This document shows positions 31,543-42,272 of a DNA stretch of 64,000 nt, one piece after another. Each line of letters starts with the position of its first letter. The stretch's first letter is position 1. Origin of the DNA: Sorghum bicolor (Eukaryota; Streptophyta; Magnoliopsida; Poales; Poaceae); assembly GCF_000003195.3 (NCBI RefSeq), contig NC_012873.2, forward strand, positions 28,032,547 through 28,096,546, read 5' to 3'. The notes under the pieces were generated by a model. The model was not told the DNA's origin, searched no databases, and was given only the letters and a program-made list of their open reading frames with translations. Made by a program: the position numbers and the translations under genes.

Positions 31543-33300
31543 CTATTTTGGATCCAGGTTAGCCCCGATGAGGGCTGTCTTCTCGGGGTTGCCCTCGACC
31601 AGCTGCACTTCTTTGTACTCCTTGGATTTCGAGTTCTTTCTGGCTGTCTCCTGCTCAGGTAATCGGAGCTGATCGGGAGGCAGCTGTGCAGCTTGGTTTG
31701 CTGTTTCCGCCATGCGGATTGAGAGGTCGATTGCCTCGGTGATCTTGAAGCTTTCTTCTTCGCAGGTGTACGCAGTGTAGACGTTGCCTCTGACGGTTAG
31801 GACGCCCTTCTCCGTGGGCATCTTAAGGACCAGGTATGAGTAGTGCGGTACTGCCATGAACTTTGTCAGCGATGGGCGGCCCAGTATGGCGTGATAGGTC
31901 CCGTCGAAATCCGCGACTACGAAGTTGATGAACTCCGTCCGGAAGTGATCGGGTGTGCCGAATTGGACAGGCAATGTTATCTGCCCGAGGGGCACCGAAC
32001 TTTGACCTGGCAAACCCCCCCAGAATTGGGCGTCGTAAGGTTTTAGTTGTGCCGGTGATATCTTGAGGGCGGGCAGGCTGTTGCGGAAGAGGATGTCGAT
32101 GGAGCTTCCCCCGTCCACGAGCACGCGCTCGAATCTGATGCTGTTGATGCAGGGGTCAAGAATCAGTGGGAAACGACCCGACTCTGGGATAGCAGCCCAC
32201 TGGTCCTTCCTGCTGAACGAGATCTCCCTGTGGGACCACGTGGGAAATTTCGGATCTGCGATCAGCCCGTCCGTGCTGTCTATGTTGAGGCAGGCTCTCT
32301 TTAACAGCTTTCTTTCTCGCTTGGACTCAGTGGAGACCTTGCCTCCGAAAATGGAGTGGACCACGTCAGTGGGGCTGACGTATTGGTGTCGGGGGTCCCT
32401 ATCTTGGTCCTCATCCTCATCTTCGTGGTCGTGCCCGTCGCGCTTGTTATTTTTCTTGGCGGAGTCGTCTTGGGCGGCCCGCCGTGTATAGATACTTTTG
32501 AGGACGCGGCACTCTTCCATGGTATGATTGGACTTTGGGTGTAGTTGGCATGGTCCCTTCAACGTTTTGTTGTAGTCTTCTTGGTAGTCCCGTCGTCCAT
32601 TGGGACGTTTGACCGTATTTACTTCGTGGTCGTAGTCGCGGGGGCGTTTTCCTCTGAAGTCGTCGCGCCGCCGATCCCAACCCTCTCGGTGATCGCGGTT
32701 GTCGGAGCGGCGGTGTTTTCTGCTGTCGTAGCGACCACGACCGTCATCTCGCCGGGGAGGCTGGTCGGGACCTCTCGCATCGTCTCGGATTAGTTTTTCT
32801 GCGTCGTCGGCATCGGCGTAATTTTTAGCCGTGGCGAGGAGCTCTGCTACCGTTGTTGGACGTTTACGCAACAGCTTGTTCCTCAGCGCTTCGTGGAATC
32901 GCAGGCCCTTGATGAAGGCTGAGATGGCCTCGTCATGAGAAATCTTCGGGATTTTGAGGCGCATATCCGAGAATCGTCGGATGTAATCGCGCAGAGGTTC
33001 GTTCCTCCTGTCCCTTATCCTTTCAAGGTCATACTTGTTTCCAGGCTGCTCGCATGTGGCGATGAAGTTGTCGATGAAAGCCTGGCGCAGCTCTTCCCAA
33101 GAGTCGAAGGAGTCCTCGGGCAAGCCGAGAAGCCACTGATGACCAGCCTGGTCGAGGACTACGGGGAAGTAGTTGGCCATGACGTGCTCATCCCCTGCCG
33201 CTGATCGGACGGCGATTTCATAGAGGGTGATCCAGTTCTCTGGATTTTCCTTGCCGTCGTATTTTTTAAGTTTTTCGAGCTTGAAATTGCGGGGCCACAC
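31543..33300 (-). CDS. Gag core and protease of F
   Basis: 585 codons. It starts inside conserved gag (WPRNFKLEKLKKYDG, NWITLYEIAV, FIKGLRFHEALRNKLL). An Arg/Asp/Lys-rich stretch and a CRVLKSIY region follow, with no canonical CCHC visible. A retropepsin-like domain follows (VLVDGGSSIDILF, then AILGRPSLTKFMA). It ends NLDPK then TAG. Only one in-frame stop separates it from RT. The usual Q codon (CAG) at this point would give a continuous protein. The true gag start lies further right, in another frame (33330-34721). Confidence 0.88.
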   Translation of the reverse strand: MWPRNFKLEKLKKYDGKENPENWITLYEIAVRSAAGDEHVMANYFPVVLDQAGHQWLLGLPEDSFDSWEELRQAFIDNFIATCEQPGNKYDLERIRDRRNEPLRDYIRRFSDMRLKIPKISHDEAISAFIKGLRFHEALRNKLLRKRPTTVAELLATAKNYADADDAEKLIRDDARGPDQPPRRDDGRGRYDSRKHRRSDNRDHREGWDRRRDDFRGKRPRDYDHEVNTVKRPNGRRDYQEDYNKTLKGPCQLHPKSNHTMEECRVLKSIYTRRAAQDDSAKKNNKRDGHDHEDEDEDQDRDPRHQYVSPTDVVHSIFGGKVSTESKRERKLLKRACLNIDSTDGLIADPKFPTWSHREISFSRKDQWAAIPESGRFPLILDPCINSIRFERVLVDGGSSIDILFRNSLPALKISPAQLKPYDAQFWGGLPGQSSVPLGQITLPVQFGTPDHFRTEFINFVVADFDGTYHAILGRPSLTKFMAVPHYSYLVLKMPTEKGVLTVRGNVYTAYTCEEESFKITEAIDLSIRMAETANQAAQLPPDQLRLPEQETARKNSKSKEYKEVQLVEGNPEKTALIGANLDPK

Positions 33301-33329
33301 GACCTGGCGGAGGTGTGAGGAGAACTGTC

Positions 33330-34721
33330 TTAGGCCCGGAGGACCGTGCGTTGCATCGTATTCGATGCGGCGCAGGTTTTCGTGGACTGCCCTCTCTGCG
33401 GCGCGCCAGTTGATGCGGTCCCGGGCACTTTGGGAGGGATGTTGTGGCGGAGATCCCTGTGTTGATTTTCTTCTTGGCCGCGTGCGCGGTTCTGCTGGCG
33501 GCGGCCATCGGCGTCCCGACCACCATCGTCGCGCCGTGAGTCCCCTCGACGGTTGTCGGGGGAGCGGCTGCGGTGACGCCTGCTGGGTGAGGCCCGGCTA
33601 CGATTAGTCTGGTCGGAGGCGGCTCCCGTATAAGAGACGTCCTGGACTCTCTTGAGCAGAGTGGCTGTCTGTCCCATTGCGGCGATCAGGTGTGCTCGGA
33701 TGCTGGTCCGGACTCCCTGGCATTCGGGGGTATCAGGAAGCCGATCTAGGTTAGCCATGGCAACAGCCACGTTGGCGCTTGGCGTTTTGTAGACTGGCTG
33801 GTCCCCGACCATGTCAAAGGCATCGTTGAGATTATTTGGTGGCATTTGTTGTTGCTCGTCCGCACGTCGTCGGGCGCGCTCGGCGTTACGCTGTTCGCGG
33901 AGTTGCCTCTGGTCATCTGTTTCTCCATCAACGTCGGGTTCGTCGGCGCTGACATTGAACACAATATCCCCTCGGCGGGGAGGGAATATCGGGAATCGGT
34001 CGAAACCCGGAGGGTGTGAAGGAAAATCCAGGTCGTAGTCCTCATCTTCGGTGTTTATAACCTCGGTGGGGACGGAGCCGGTGCTTGAGTTGGTGCTGGA
34101 AACCTGGTCGTCCCGTATTTCTCGGATGGTCACCATGTTGACGTGGTGACGATTGTTCCTTGTCGGCAACCAACCCGCCTTGCTGAAAGCGGACTGGATG
34201 TGCTGTGAGTAAACAGAGGCCGAGTTGTTCAGGCCGCAAGGATAGCCTTCCTTCTTGAGCTCGACGGATCGTCCTGAGGGGGTTGAGGTTATCGTCAGAG
34301 ACGTTCCCAGCCGTTCGTGTGTGGTGACACGAGTTGGCCGGCGAGATTTGAAAAAATCCGCTGGAGCAGCTTGGTCGGGCCGACGCAGAACTCCATCTAT
34401 TAGTTGGGAAACTTCGAGTAGCTTGGAGTCAGCGCGATCAAGCGCTTGGAGAAGGTCCGAGCAGTCGATCTCCTTTCCCTTGTAGAGTGGGAACGGTGGT
34501 CGGGCGCTTGGTGCCGTCGTGCGCGTGGTCGGAGACGGCGTGATCTCAGATTGGATCTGGGTCTCTTTCGGAACCGTAGTCGCGAAGCCGCCGCTGCACG
34601 TCGTCCACGTGATGTGGCCGACGGTGAACGTGAGGCCTTCGGGCACGGTCGCGGAAGCTGGGATCGTGACCATCTTGTTCGCCGGAAAAGTTGCACGCAC
34701 ACCCCCTACCTTGCGCGCCAC
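33330..34721 (-). pseudogene. Gag N-terminal region of F (frameshifted)
   Basis: An open frame of 463 codons from the PBS. The likely Met start is in KMVTIPASAT near 34670. It is polar and Arg-rich with acidic patches and has RRADEQQQMPPNNLNDAFD. The frame departs from the conserved gag near 33415-33440. The conserved continuation (RAAERAVHENLRRIEYDATHG ending in WPRNFKLEK) is in the frame of 33300-31543. A single frameshift therefore breaks gag, unless the site is a programmed shift. Confidence 0.75.
34703..34720 (-). promoter_or_regulatory. Primer binding site of F
   Basis: Minus-strand TGGCGCGCAAGGTAGGGG, one base inside the 5' LTR. This is the TGGCGC-type PBS common in Tat elements. Confidence 0.8.
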
Positions 34722-35181
34722 TGTCGACGAAAGCTAGTCGGCAGTCTACCTTGGGGTATACCCACGGTAGTAGTTTATCGGTAGACGGTGCGCAAACTAC
34801 GAACTCGATGGTGACGCAATACACGGACAAGCTTTTTATCCAGGTTCGGCCGCCGAGTTGGCGTAATACCTATGTCCTGCGTCTGGTTGTATTGATTTGT
34901 GCTGAGAGAATATGATGTCCTAGGGGGGTCCCTTGCCCCTCCTTATATAGTCTGGAGGGCAGGGTTACAGATCTGGAAACTAATCCTAGTCGGTTACAAT
35001 TGCCATAGATAGTTCGATATCAATTCCTATTCTAACCGACTAGAATCCTGCTTGATCTCCACGTCTTGTTTCCTTGCGCGAAACTCCGAGCTGTCGGATC
35101 AAGCCTTGAACTCGTCTCGTAGTGGGCCAAGCTTCCTGGCCGAAATCTAGCCGTAAGGGTATAGGGGTTTATACCCCCACA
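34722..35181 (-). repeat. 5' LTR of F
   Basis: 460 bp, matching 23186-23645. Minus-strand TATATAA at 34943-34949. Confidence 0.95.
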
Positions 35182-35186
35182 CCGAT
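35182..35186. repeat. Right TSD of element F (CCGAT)
   Basis: Exact copy of 23181-23185. The leader of A resumes here, 33 bp before its gag ATG. Confidence 0.94.
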
Positions 35187-35218
35187 ATTTTTCTGTTTTA
35201 TCTTACGTAGGGGAATGT

Positions 35219-37864
35219 ATGAATAGAAGACATCTTCTAGGGAATTTTGTTGACAATCCCGAAGCATTATTCAAGAAGATGAGAGCCAAGCTAAAGAAAT
35301 CATCAACACTTCATGAAGAAGCTTCATCCAATCAAGAAGATCACCGGAACTTGTCTTCAGAGTTCGAAGCCATGGCGAACAAATCGATCCGCGAGTTCTC
35401 AGCTCCCACTACGGACAACATCCGCACTGGACCTGCTGCAGAGATCGACGACAACTTTGAGCTCAAGCCTGGACTTATCAACATGGTGCAATCCAACCAG
35501 TTCTGTGGGAAGGCACATGAAGATGCTAGTGCTCATTTACAACACTTCCTGGAGATTTGCAACACATTCACCATAGCAGGAGTTTCCAAAGACGCTATAC
35601 TACTTCGCCTCTTCCCATTCTCACTGTTAGGAAGAGCGAAGTAGTGGTTCTACGCTATAAAGGAGAAGAATACTACGTGGGCACTCTGCTCAACAAACTT
35701 CCTGGCTAAGTTCTTTCCCATGGGCAAGACAAATGCTCTCCGTGGGAAGATTACAAGTTTTCAGCAACAAAATGATGAATCTATTCCAGAAGCATGGGAG
35801 CGCTTTCAAGACTACATCCTAGAATGTCCCCATCATGGAATGGAGAGTTGGCTACTGATGCAGACATTCTATCATGGGCTCAGCAACAGTGCCCGAGAGA
35901 CTATGGATGCTGCAGCTGGAGGAGCATTCTTATCACTTACTATACCACAAGCCACAGCTCTTGTGGAGAAGATGGCGTCCAATCAAAGCTGGAAGGAAGA
36001 GAGGACCCAGACACGCAAGAGAGGTGGAGGTATACATCAGCTGAAGGAGGTAGACATGCTGTCTGCAAAGCTAGACCTGCTCATGAAGAAGCTCGATGAT
36101 AGAGCTGGAGACAAGAAAGAAGTTATGCACATCTACGACTCTCACATGACTTGTGAGGAGTGTGGAGACACTGGACACTCAGGCAACCACTGCCCTGAGA
36201 TGCTTAAGGATGTGAACTACATCAACAACAACAACAACAACTACTACAACCGTCCTCAACAAAATCAAGGTTGGAATCAGCAGAGGCCTAACTACTCAGG
36301 TAATTATCAAGGTAACAATTCTTACAACAACAATAGTAATTTTCCACCTTTGAGAGAGTTAGTGTCTAATCAAGGGAAGCTAATGGATAATCTATCTAAG
36401 AAATTGGCATCTAATGATAAAATGCTAGAAAATATAAATAATAGAATGGATAATTTTTCTACTGCCATCAAGAATCAAATTAGCTTTAATAAAATGATTG
36501 AATCTCAGTTAAATCAAATAGCTGCTGCTGTTCCAACTACTAACCCCGGTATACCATCACAACCGGAAGGATTAGAATCTGCAAATCTTGTAGACATGTT
36601 TGATGCAGGTAATTGGAGTAACCCCGTCACTGAATCTTCTACTGACCATCTGCCGGTCAAGAGAGGCGATCCAGGACGCCCCGTCATCCCGATCTCCATC
36701 GGCATGGTGGACGTTCCAGAAGCACTCTGTGACTTTGGCTCTAGTGTCAACATTATACCCAGGGTACTCTGTGAAAAATTCTTTACATATCCTTTATTAG
36801 AAACAACCATGTGTTTGCAGTTTGCAGATCAGACGATAACTTTTCCAAAAGGAATAGTGAGGAACCTTTGTGTCCGAGTTGGTACCTTGTATGCCCCAAC
36901 AGACTTCGTAGTGGTAGAGACCGGAAATGATGAGAGAGCACCTATCATCCTAGGAAGGCCATTTTTGAACACCACGGGAGCTATCATCTACGCCAGTGCT
37001 GCTAAGATCAGTTTCTACGTCAAAGAGAAGAAGGAGACATTTTTCTTCAAGAACAAGACTACACAAATTCAAGATCAATCCAGACGTAAATCAAGGAAGA
37101 GGACCAACAGGAGAAACAGGAACAAGCAAGTGTGGACCGAGTCAGCTAAGATGGTCACTGTAGTTCATGGAGGCCAAGATCACCAACTTAAGTCACCGTT
37201 TTTGATCAAGAAGGACGACCCAGGAATGCCAAGCATTTACTGCTCCATAAATGGATACAACTTCTACAAGACGATTTGCGACACCGGATCGGGCGTCAAC
37301 ATAATGGCCGCATTCACCTATCGGCTCTTATTCGGGACCATGCCACTAAGACCAACATACATTCAGCTCCAGATGGCAGATCAGACATTTCGAGAAGTTC
37401 AAGGAATAGTATCTGATGTCCCAGTCAAAATAGACGATCACTTTGTCTACACAGACTTTCAAGTTGTTGACATAGGAGAAGACGAGTATGATCCACCCAT
37501 CATCCTTGGAAGACCGTTCCTCAGCACCGTTAAAGCAATTATCTATATTGGAACCGGAGAAGTCCATATGCACTTCCCCTCAGAGAAGGTACGCCGTTAT
37601 TTTACTGACCCTAACTATATTGTTGAAGAATCTAAGCAGGTCAGAAAGAGACGCAACCGCAACCAGAGGAGGCAGATCATCAAGGATGGATGGGCAGACT
37701 ATGAAGGAGAAGTTGTAAGGTCAGAAGACGTAGAGTTTAAACAGAATTATCCAGAGGAGATTGAAGCACCAAGTCAGGTGTGGAAAATGAAGATAACTAT
37801 ACAAGAAGAGGAGGCGCTGCCGGAAGTACTGACTGCGCCACCCAACGAACCTCAGGACGATTAA
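35219..37864 (+). pseudogene. Gag and tandem proteases of element A (one in-frame stop)
   Basis: ATG at 35219. The frame runs to a TAG at 35642-35644 (RAK*WFYAIKE) and continues in the same frame to 37864, about 881 codons. The gag core (IPEAWERFQDYILECPHHG) is followed by a CCHC knuckle CEECGDTGHSGNHCP near 36150-36195. Then comes an Asn-rich stretch (about 36217-36345) and a helical segment (LMDNLSKKLASNDKMLENIN). Two retropepsin-like domains follow. The first has ALCDFGSSVNIIP and IILGRPFLN (36720-37000). The second has ICDTGSGVNIMA and IILGRPFLS (37270-37550). Lys/Arg-rich linkers follow both. There is no RT, so reverse transcription must come in trans. Apart from the one stop, the frame is intact. 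Confidence 0.9.
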
Positions 37865-40010
37865 GAAATTGGGGAGTCCCGTTCGGAGGACTTAAAAACA
37901 CCGAACGCCTTGCCAAGAGGTAAACTTGGTAGTTATCCTTTTCCTTTCAATTATTTAAAATAGTTTACTTAGTTAATCATATTCATACTATCTTAAAAAG
38001 AAAATAAAAAACTGTAAGCCCCATGTGAGTAAGACGAGTGGCATAAAACCCATAAGAACATTCACTGTGGTGGCATAAAAATAAAATAAAAATTTCTTTT
38101 CTGCTTTATAAAATAAAAATGTAAAAACAGAGAGTAATATTTATTAAGGAGTCTCAACATGATAAAGGCTAGATATTTATGCTAACACTTAATCAGTTCC
38201 ACAAGCTATGTTGTCTATTTGAGCTCCACAGAATTTAAGAATCAAGAAGACTAGCAGACGGAGGACATTCTAATCGCTGTCAGAATGCTGCTGACTTTCA
38301 AATACACCTCTGCCACCTGCTAGCTACGTCAAGAGAAATTACGTCAAAATTCAGCTTGGGGGAGAGCACCCCCATTTATCTCGATAAGTATTTCTTTCTA
38401 TCTATCTATCTTTATACTTATATTATTTAGAATATACATAACTATGGAAAACCAAATAAAGAGTTTCTGCTTATTTATATCTTTTGCTTAGTGTGTTTAA
38501 TAAATAAATAAAGTGGCTATGCTAATCTGTATCTAAATAAAACTTAAGCATGGATATGATAAATAGTTGCTCTGCCTAATTTGCAAATTTTAAGTTCTCT
38601 ATCAAGTTTAGATATAACTGTTATAAGTTAAAGCTTGCTCTAGACCTAAACTTGTGGGATGAAAACTTGATCTGAAGTCTAAGTTGTTAACGGATATGAT
38701 ATGGGAAGGTTGAGCTGCTATTTATCTGTTCCTAGAGATGCTAGAATTCTGGAGAATTTTATCTTTAAAAATCTTTTAAAATGTTGCATGATGAGTTCCT
38801 GTATGATGAGAGTTTAAATTCCTACCACAGCCATATATACATGCTTGCTAGACTTTGAGCCACACATTTACTATTTACTGCTTATGAGCATTGAGTGTGG
38901 TCAAGCTGTGTAGACCCTTAGGAGCTTGTCATGTGGTTAAATCAAGATTTCACTTGCACGTTCACTCATATATGCTACTTCTATTCCGGAAGTACCATCC
39001 ACATATATCCACCCATTCCATCTCCAGAATCACCCAAAAATATTCTACTCCTAATCCGGGAGAGAATAACCAAAAATATTTCTGTTTTCCCCTTGTGAAA
39101 TAAATGCTCAAGTTATCTTGTTACTACCACTTGCTATATTATCTCAAGAGATGAATGCTATGAAAAAAAAGGGAAATACGAGGAAATAAAAAGGAGCAAG
39201 TGCTCGGAACCTCGAAAGAAAAGAAAAAGTGAGACGAGAGGTAAAAATGGACAAGTGTCCGACAGTAGAATTAGGGGTACAAGATGCCCACCTGAGAGAA
39301 AAGAAAAAGAAGAGCATCTCATTTTCCTCATAAAATTTCAAAAACAAGAAAGGTATGTATCCCCTCAAAGAGCAAAATAGAATTAGACTTCCACCACCAT
39401 TGTTTTCACCATTGTTATCACCATCATCACCATACACCATTCATTCGCCACACATGCACATCTTGATTTGGCTTATTGACTTGTTACTTTAGATCCATGG
39501 TTTGACTATGCAATAAATGTCTTATAAGTATGTATACTTTATCTCCCACCTATGAGCTCCAGATATTAAAGCCTTATTAGAGTAGGATGAGAGAGAAGGC
39601 AATGTCACTATGCCTCATACCACAAATACTACATATCTTGAGAGAAGGCATATACCATCAATGCCTTGGTAAGGATCCAAAAATACCACAAAAGAGAGAC
39701 CTGAGAGAATCATACAAGGAATCTCTGAGTTTTATTTGAAAATTTGCAAAAACCCCAGAGCTATAGCTGATCAAGAATAAGAGACATGGCACTTGGCTAG
39801 ACTGTTCTATCTTTTAACCACTCAAGATAGAAGTGACAGTTACAAGTCCCATAGTGAAGGTAAAGTAAGTAAGTTTTAAGTCTTGACAGTTTATTCTAAA
39901 TCAGAGATGAGATCTTATTTAAAAAGCATGTGTACCATCAATTTTTTAAATATTGCAACAACTTATGATCCATAGCTGAGTCTATCCTTGCTCAGGGACG
40001 AGCAAGAGGT
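37865..40010 (+). other. 3' non-coding interior of A
   Basis: 2.1 kb without a supportable ORF. It is homologous to 497-2600 in A'. It contains a CTTGGGGGAGA purine run (38356-38366), a TCTATCTATC microsatellite (about 38395-38412) and a purine-rich block at about 39165-39320. Confidence 0.7.
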
Positions 40011-40025
40011 AAGCTTGGGGGAGTT
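40011..40025 (+). promoter_or_regulatory. Polypurine tract of A
   Basis: AAGCTTGGGGGAGTT abuts the 3' LTR, preceded by GGGACGAGCAAGAGGT. Confidence 0.85.
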
Positions 40026-41679
40026 TGTTGACGGTCCTTAAGTATCAAATTTAATTATCAAATAAATAAAGAAAAGGATCCAAATGAAATCAACATCTAG
40101 ACTTAGGGTTTTATCTGACAGAATTCCACGAGTTTTGGTGTTTGTCTATTTCTGCAAGGGGTTATCAGGAAATATGGAAGAAAGGCCCACATGTCGGGAT
40201 TACGTAAAGATATTAACGTGCTGCGCAATTATCTTACATCTAGAAGACTCCAGAAGCCACGAGACCGAAGCGGAGGCGAAACGCGGCCAGAGACAGGGCA
40301 CCCGCCCTGTCCTACTGGGCGCCCGCCCTGCCCCTGTGTCCAATCAGGACTCTGCTTTGTGGGAGATCTCCACCGACCTAAAGGATGAATCTAAACCATA
40401 CAATCTATGTCGGTTTGATCCAAGGGCCCATATTCACTTGGAGGGACTATAAAACCAGACCCCCTGGCCCCTGGAGGAGAGAGCCTCTCAACCCTAATTC
40501 ATTGTTCCATCAAGGGAGAAGAAGCCTCTGATCAAGATTAGAGCCACCACATCAATTAGACATCTAGATTAGCATAGCTACATAGGATTAGAACTAGAAG
40601 GAGTCAATCTTCGATTGGTTTCTGGATCTGTCAAGAGGATTCTTGGTAATTCTCTAATTGTGCTTCTAATTGTTTTCTAATTATCTTTGTTCTTCAATAT
40701 TATGAATATGACTTTGTTCTACTTCAATATATTGCTTATGACTTTGCTCTACTTGCTTATATTCAAGATTATATTGTTCTTAGTTTATCATAGTTTTGTA
40801 CTTGGCTTAGTTAGATTGGATCTATATACATGCTTAGGATCGTATAGCGTTTATCCATCGGATCCATGGGTAAATGATAGATATTGTGTAGGCGTGGTGC
40901 TTATACCGTATTTATCTGCGATTGTAACCAATATGCCAGATCGTGGGGTGATTCGTGATAGTGACAGCTTCATTGATTCTTATATAGTCCCCCTCTCGTG
41001 TATTGGGCTGGCAGAGCAACATTATTACAGGGGAGTGATTGCTATGTTTCTCATATTCCTTGCTAATATCACTATGCATGGGCGTAGTCTTGTCTCACAA
41101 TGATTGGTAAGTATGCTTGCACTAATTATGATATGCTAGACTATATAGTTAAGAATAACTTAGGAAATATTCTTGTAGTTCGTTCTAATACCATGCTAAT
41201 GACTTTCTAGAGTATCTAATTGAGGTGCTTATCATATTTATTATGTGGCTAGATCAGATTAGTTATCCTTGTCACTATTATTATTTCATATATCTTTTAT
41301 GTGACACTTATCCCTGTATGAAGAGTTAGATATAATGTTCTCAATTATACATACAATGATAGATGCTCAATCTCATATTCTGTTCTGTAATCATTAGTGA
41401 TGATTTCTAATCCCTTCCCAGTGGTAAAAATATAAATAACGATACCTGGAATACTTCCCGGTTAAAATGCTGCATCGGTATTAATCTGTGCGCTTGCAGA
41501 TCCCGTTCATTATTTATTTAGAAGAGCAATTGCATATTTCAATACCACGTCTCTCATATCATGCTGGGGATGACAACTTGGCTTAAGTGGTATGAGGGAT
41601 AGGTTTGGCATTTTTGGCACCGTTACTAGATTTAGAGAACTTAGTCTACTTTTGGTAATGATGTTAAGAATACCCAACA
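40026..41679 (+). repeat. 3' LTR of A
   Basis: 1654 bp, the same length as the 5' LTR. TATA at 40448-40454. Followed by TSD GCTTG. Confidence 0.95.
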
Positions 41680-41684
41680 GCTTG
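41680..41684. repeat. Right TSD of element A (GCTTG)
   Basis: Exact copy of 21399-21403, inside the ORF1 codons of element B. Confidence 0.93.
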
Positions 41685-41900
41685 TTTTTGTTTTGTTAGT
41701 TGAGCTTTAAGTTCACCAATCTCCATGACGTTGTACATCCTTTCTCTCGTCACTTCGGTCAGCTCGGCGGATAACCTTTCCACCTCCTGCTGAGATGGTG
41801 AACGGCTACTGCTTGCTTGATCGCTTCGCGGGGCCAACTGGTGTCTAGGCACTGCTTTTGGACCAGTTCTCTTGCGCGGGGTCTGCTTCCAACGACCCAT
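41685..41900 (-). pseudogene. Extra ORF1 of B, N-terminal part with histone H3-like tail
   Basis: ATG at 41900 gives MGRWKQTPRKRTGPKAVPR followed by HQLAPR. Aligned to the H3 tail with a one-residue insertion, it keeps R2, K4, Q5, T6, R8, K9, T11, G12, K14, A15, P16, R17, Q19, L20 and A21. A Ser-rich linker and a coiled coil (QEVERLSAELTEVTRERMY, LKAQLTKQKQ) follow. The frame is interrupted by element A and continues at 21403. It lies about 370 bp inside the 5' LTR and upstream of gag, as in C. Unlike C's ORF1, it passes directly from tail to coiled coil with no globular domain between. Confidence 0.8.
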
Positions 41901-42258
41901 CCTATAGAGGGTAAGTTTGGATTAGTAAGGGAGACCTTAAAGGTTAGCAAGAATGGGATTAATTCTATACAACCCAACCCAAACAAAGAGGAAGGAATTT
42001 AACCAAGTGACATATCATGATGCATGCACGTACTTACGATTCATACTAGAAATTCATAACGATATTACTTAAAAACTTTACAAGATAGGGCAATACTTTA
42101 TGTTGCTCCTCCACACCACTTCAAAAATTCTAACCAGGCCTACAGACAAGGGTAAGGTAGGACTAAAGCATTTGGACTCAAAATAGGCAAGTTTATAGTA
42201 TTGGATCCAAATGGTTTCGAAATTTTTCAAGGATACAGCAGTCATCTTAGCAACGAAT

Positions 42259-42270
42259 GCTCTGATACCA
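42259..42270 (-). promoter_or_regulatory. Primer binding site of B (initiator tRNA-Met)
   Basis: Minus-strand TGGTATCAGAGC, two bases inside the 5' LTR. Confidence 0.9.
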
Positions 42271-42272
42271 GC

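Larger units (their letters stand above)
23186..35181 (-). mobile_element. Element F: Tat-lineage Ty3/Gypsy element with antisense gene
   Basis: Two 460-bp LTRs (23186-23645 and 34722-35181) with about four differences by eye, flanked by CCGAT. This is the youngest insertion in the nest. Reading right to left: PBS, gag, protease, RT-RNase H-integrase. Between pol and the 3' LTR lies a spliced plus-strand gene (24930-28079) with its own promoter signals. Antisense genes at this place are known in Tat-lineage elements such as maize Grande. There is no chromodomain. Confidence 0.94.
21404..41679 (+). mobile_element. Element A: non-autonomous Athila-like element (gag-protease only)
   Basis: Two 1654-bp LTRs (21404-23057 and 40026-41679) differ at about two dozen positions by eye. 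They are flanked by GCTTG. There is an Asp-type PBS after the 5' LTR and a PPT before the 3' LTR. The only coding region is gag followed by two retropepsin-like domains (35219-37864). The remaining 2.1 kb before the 3' LTR has no RT, RNase H or integrase. It is interrupted in its leader by element F. The layout fits the class of plant terminal-repeat elements that keep only gag. Confidence 0.93.
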
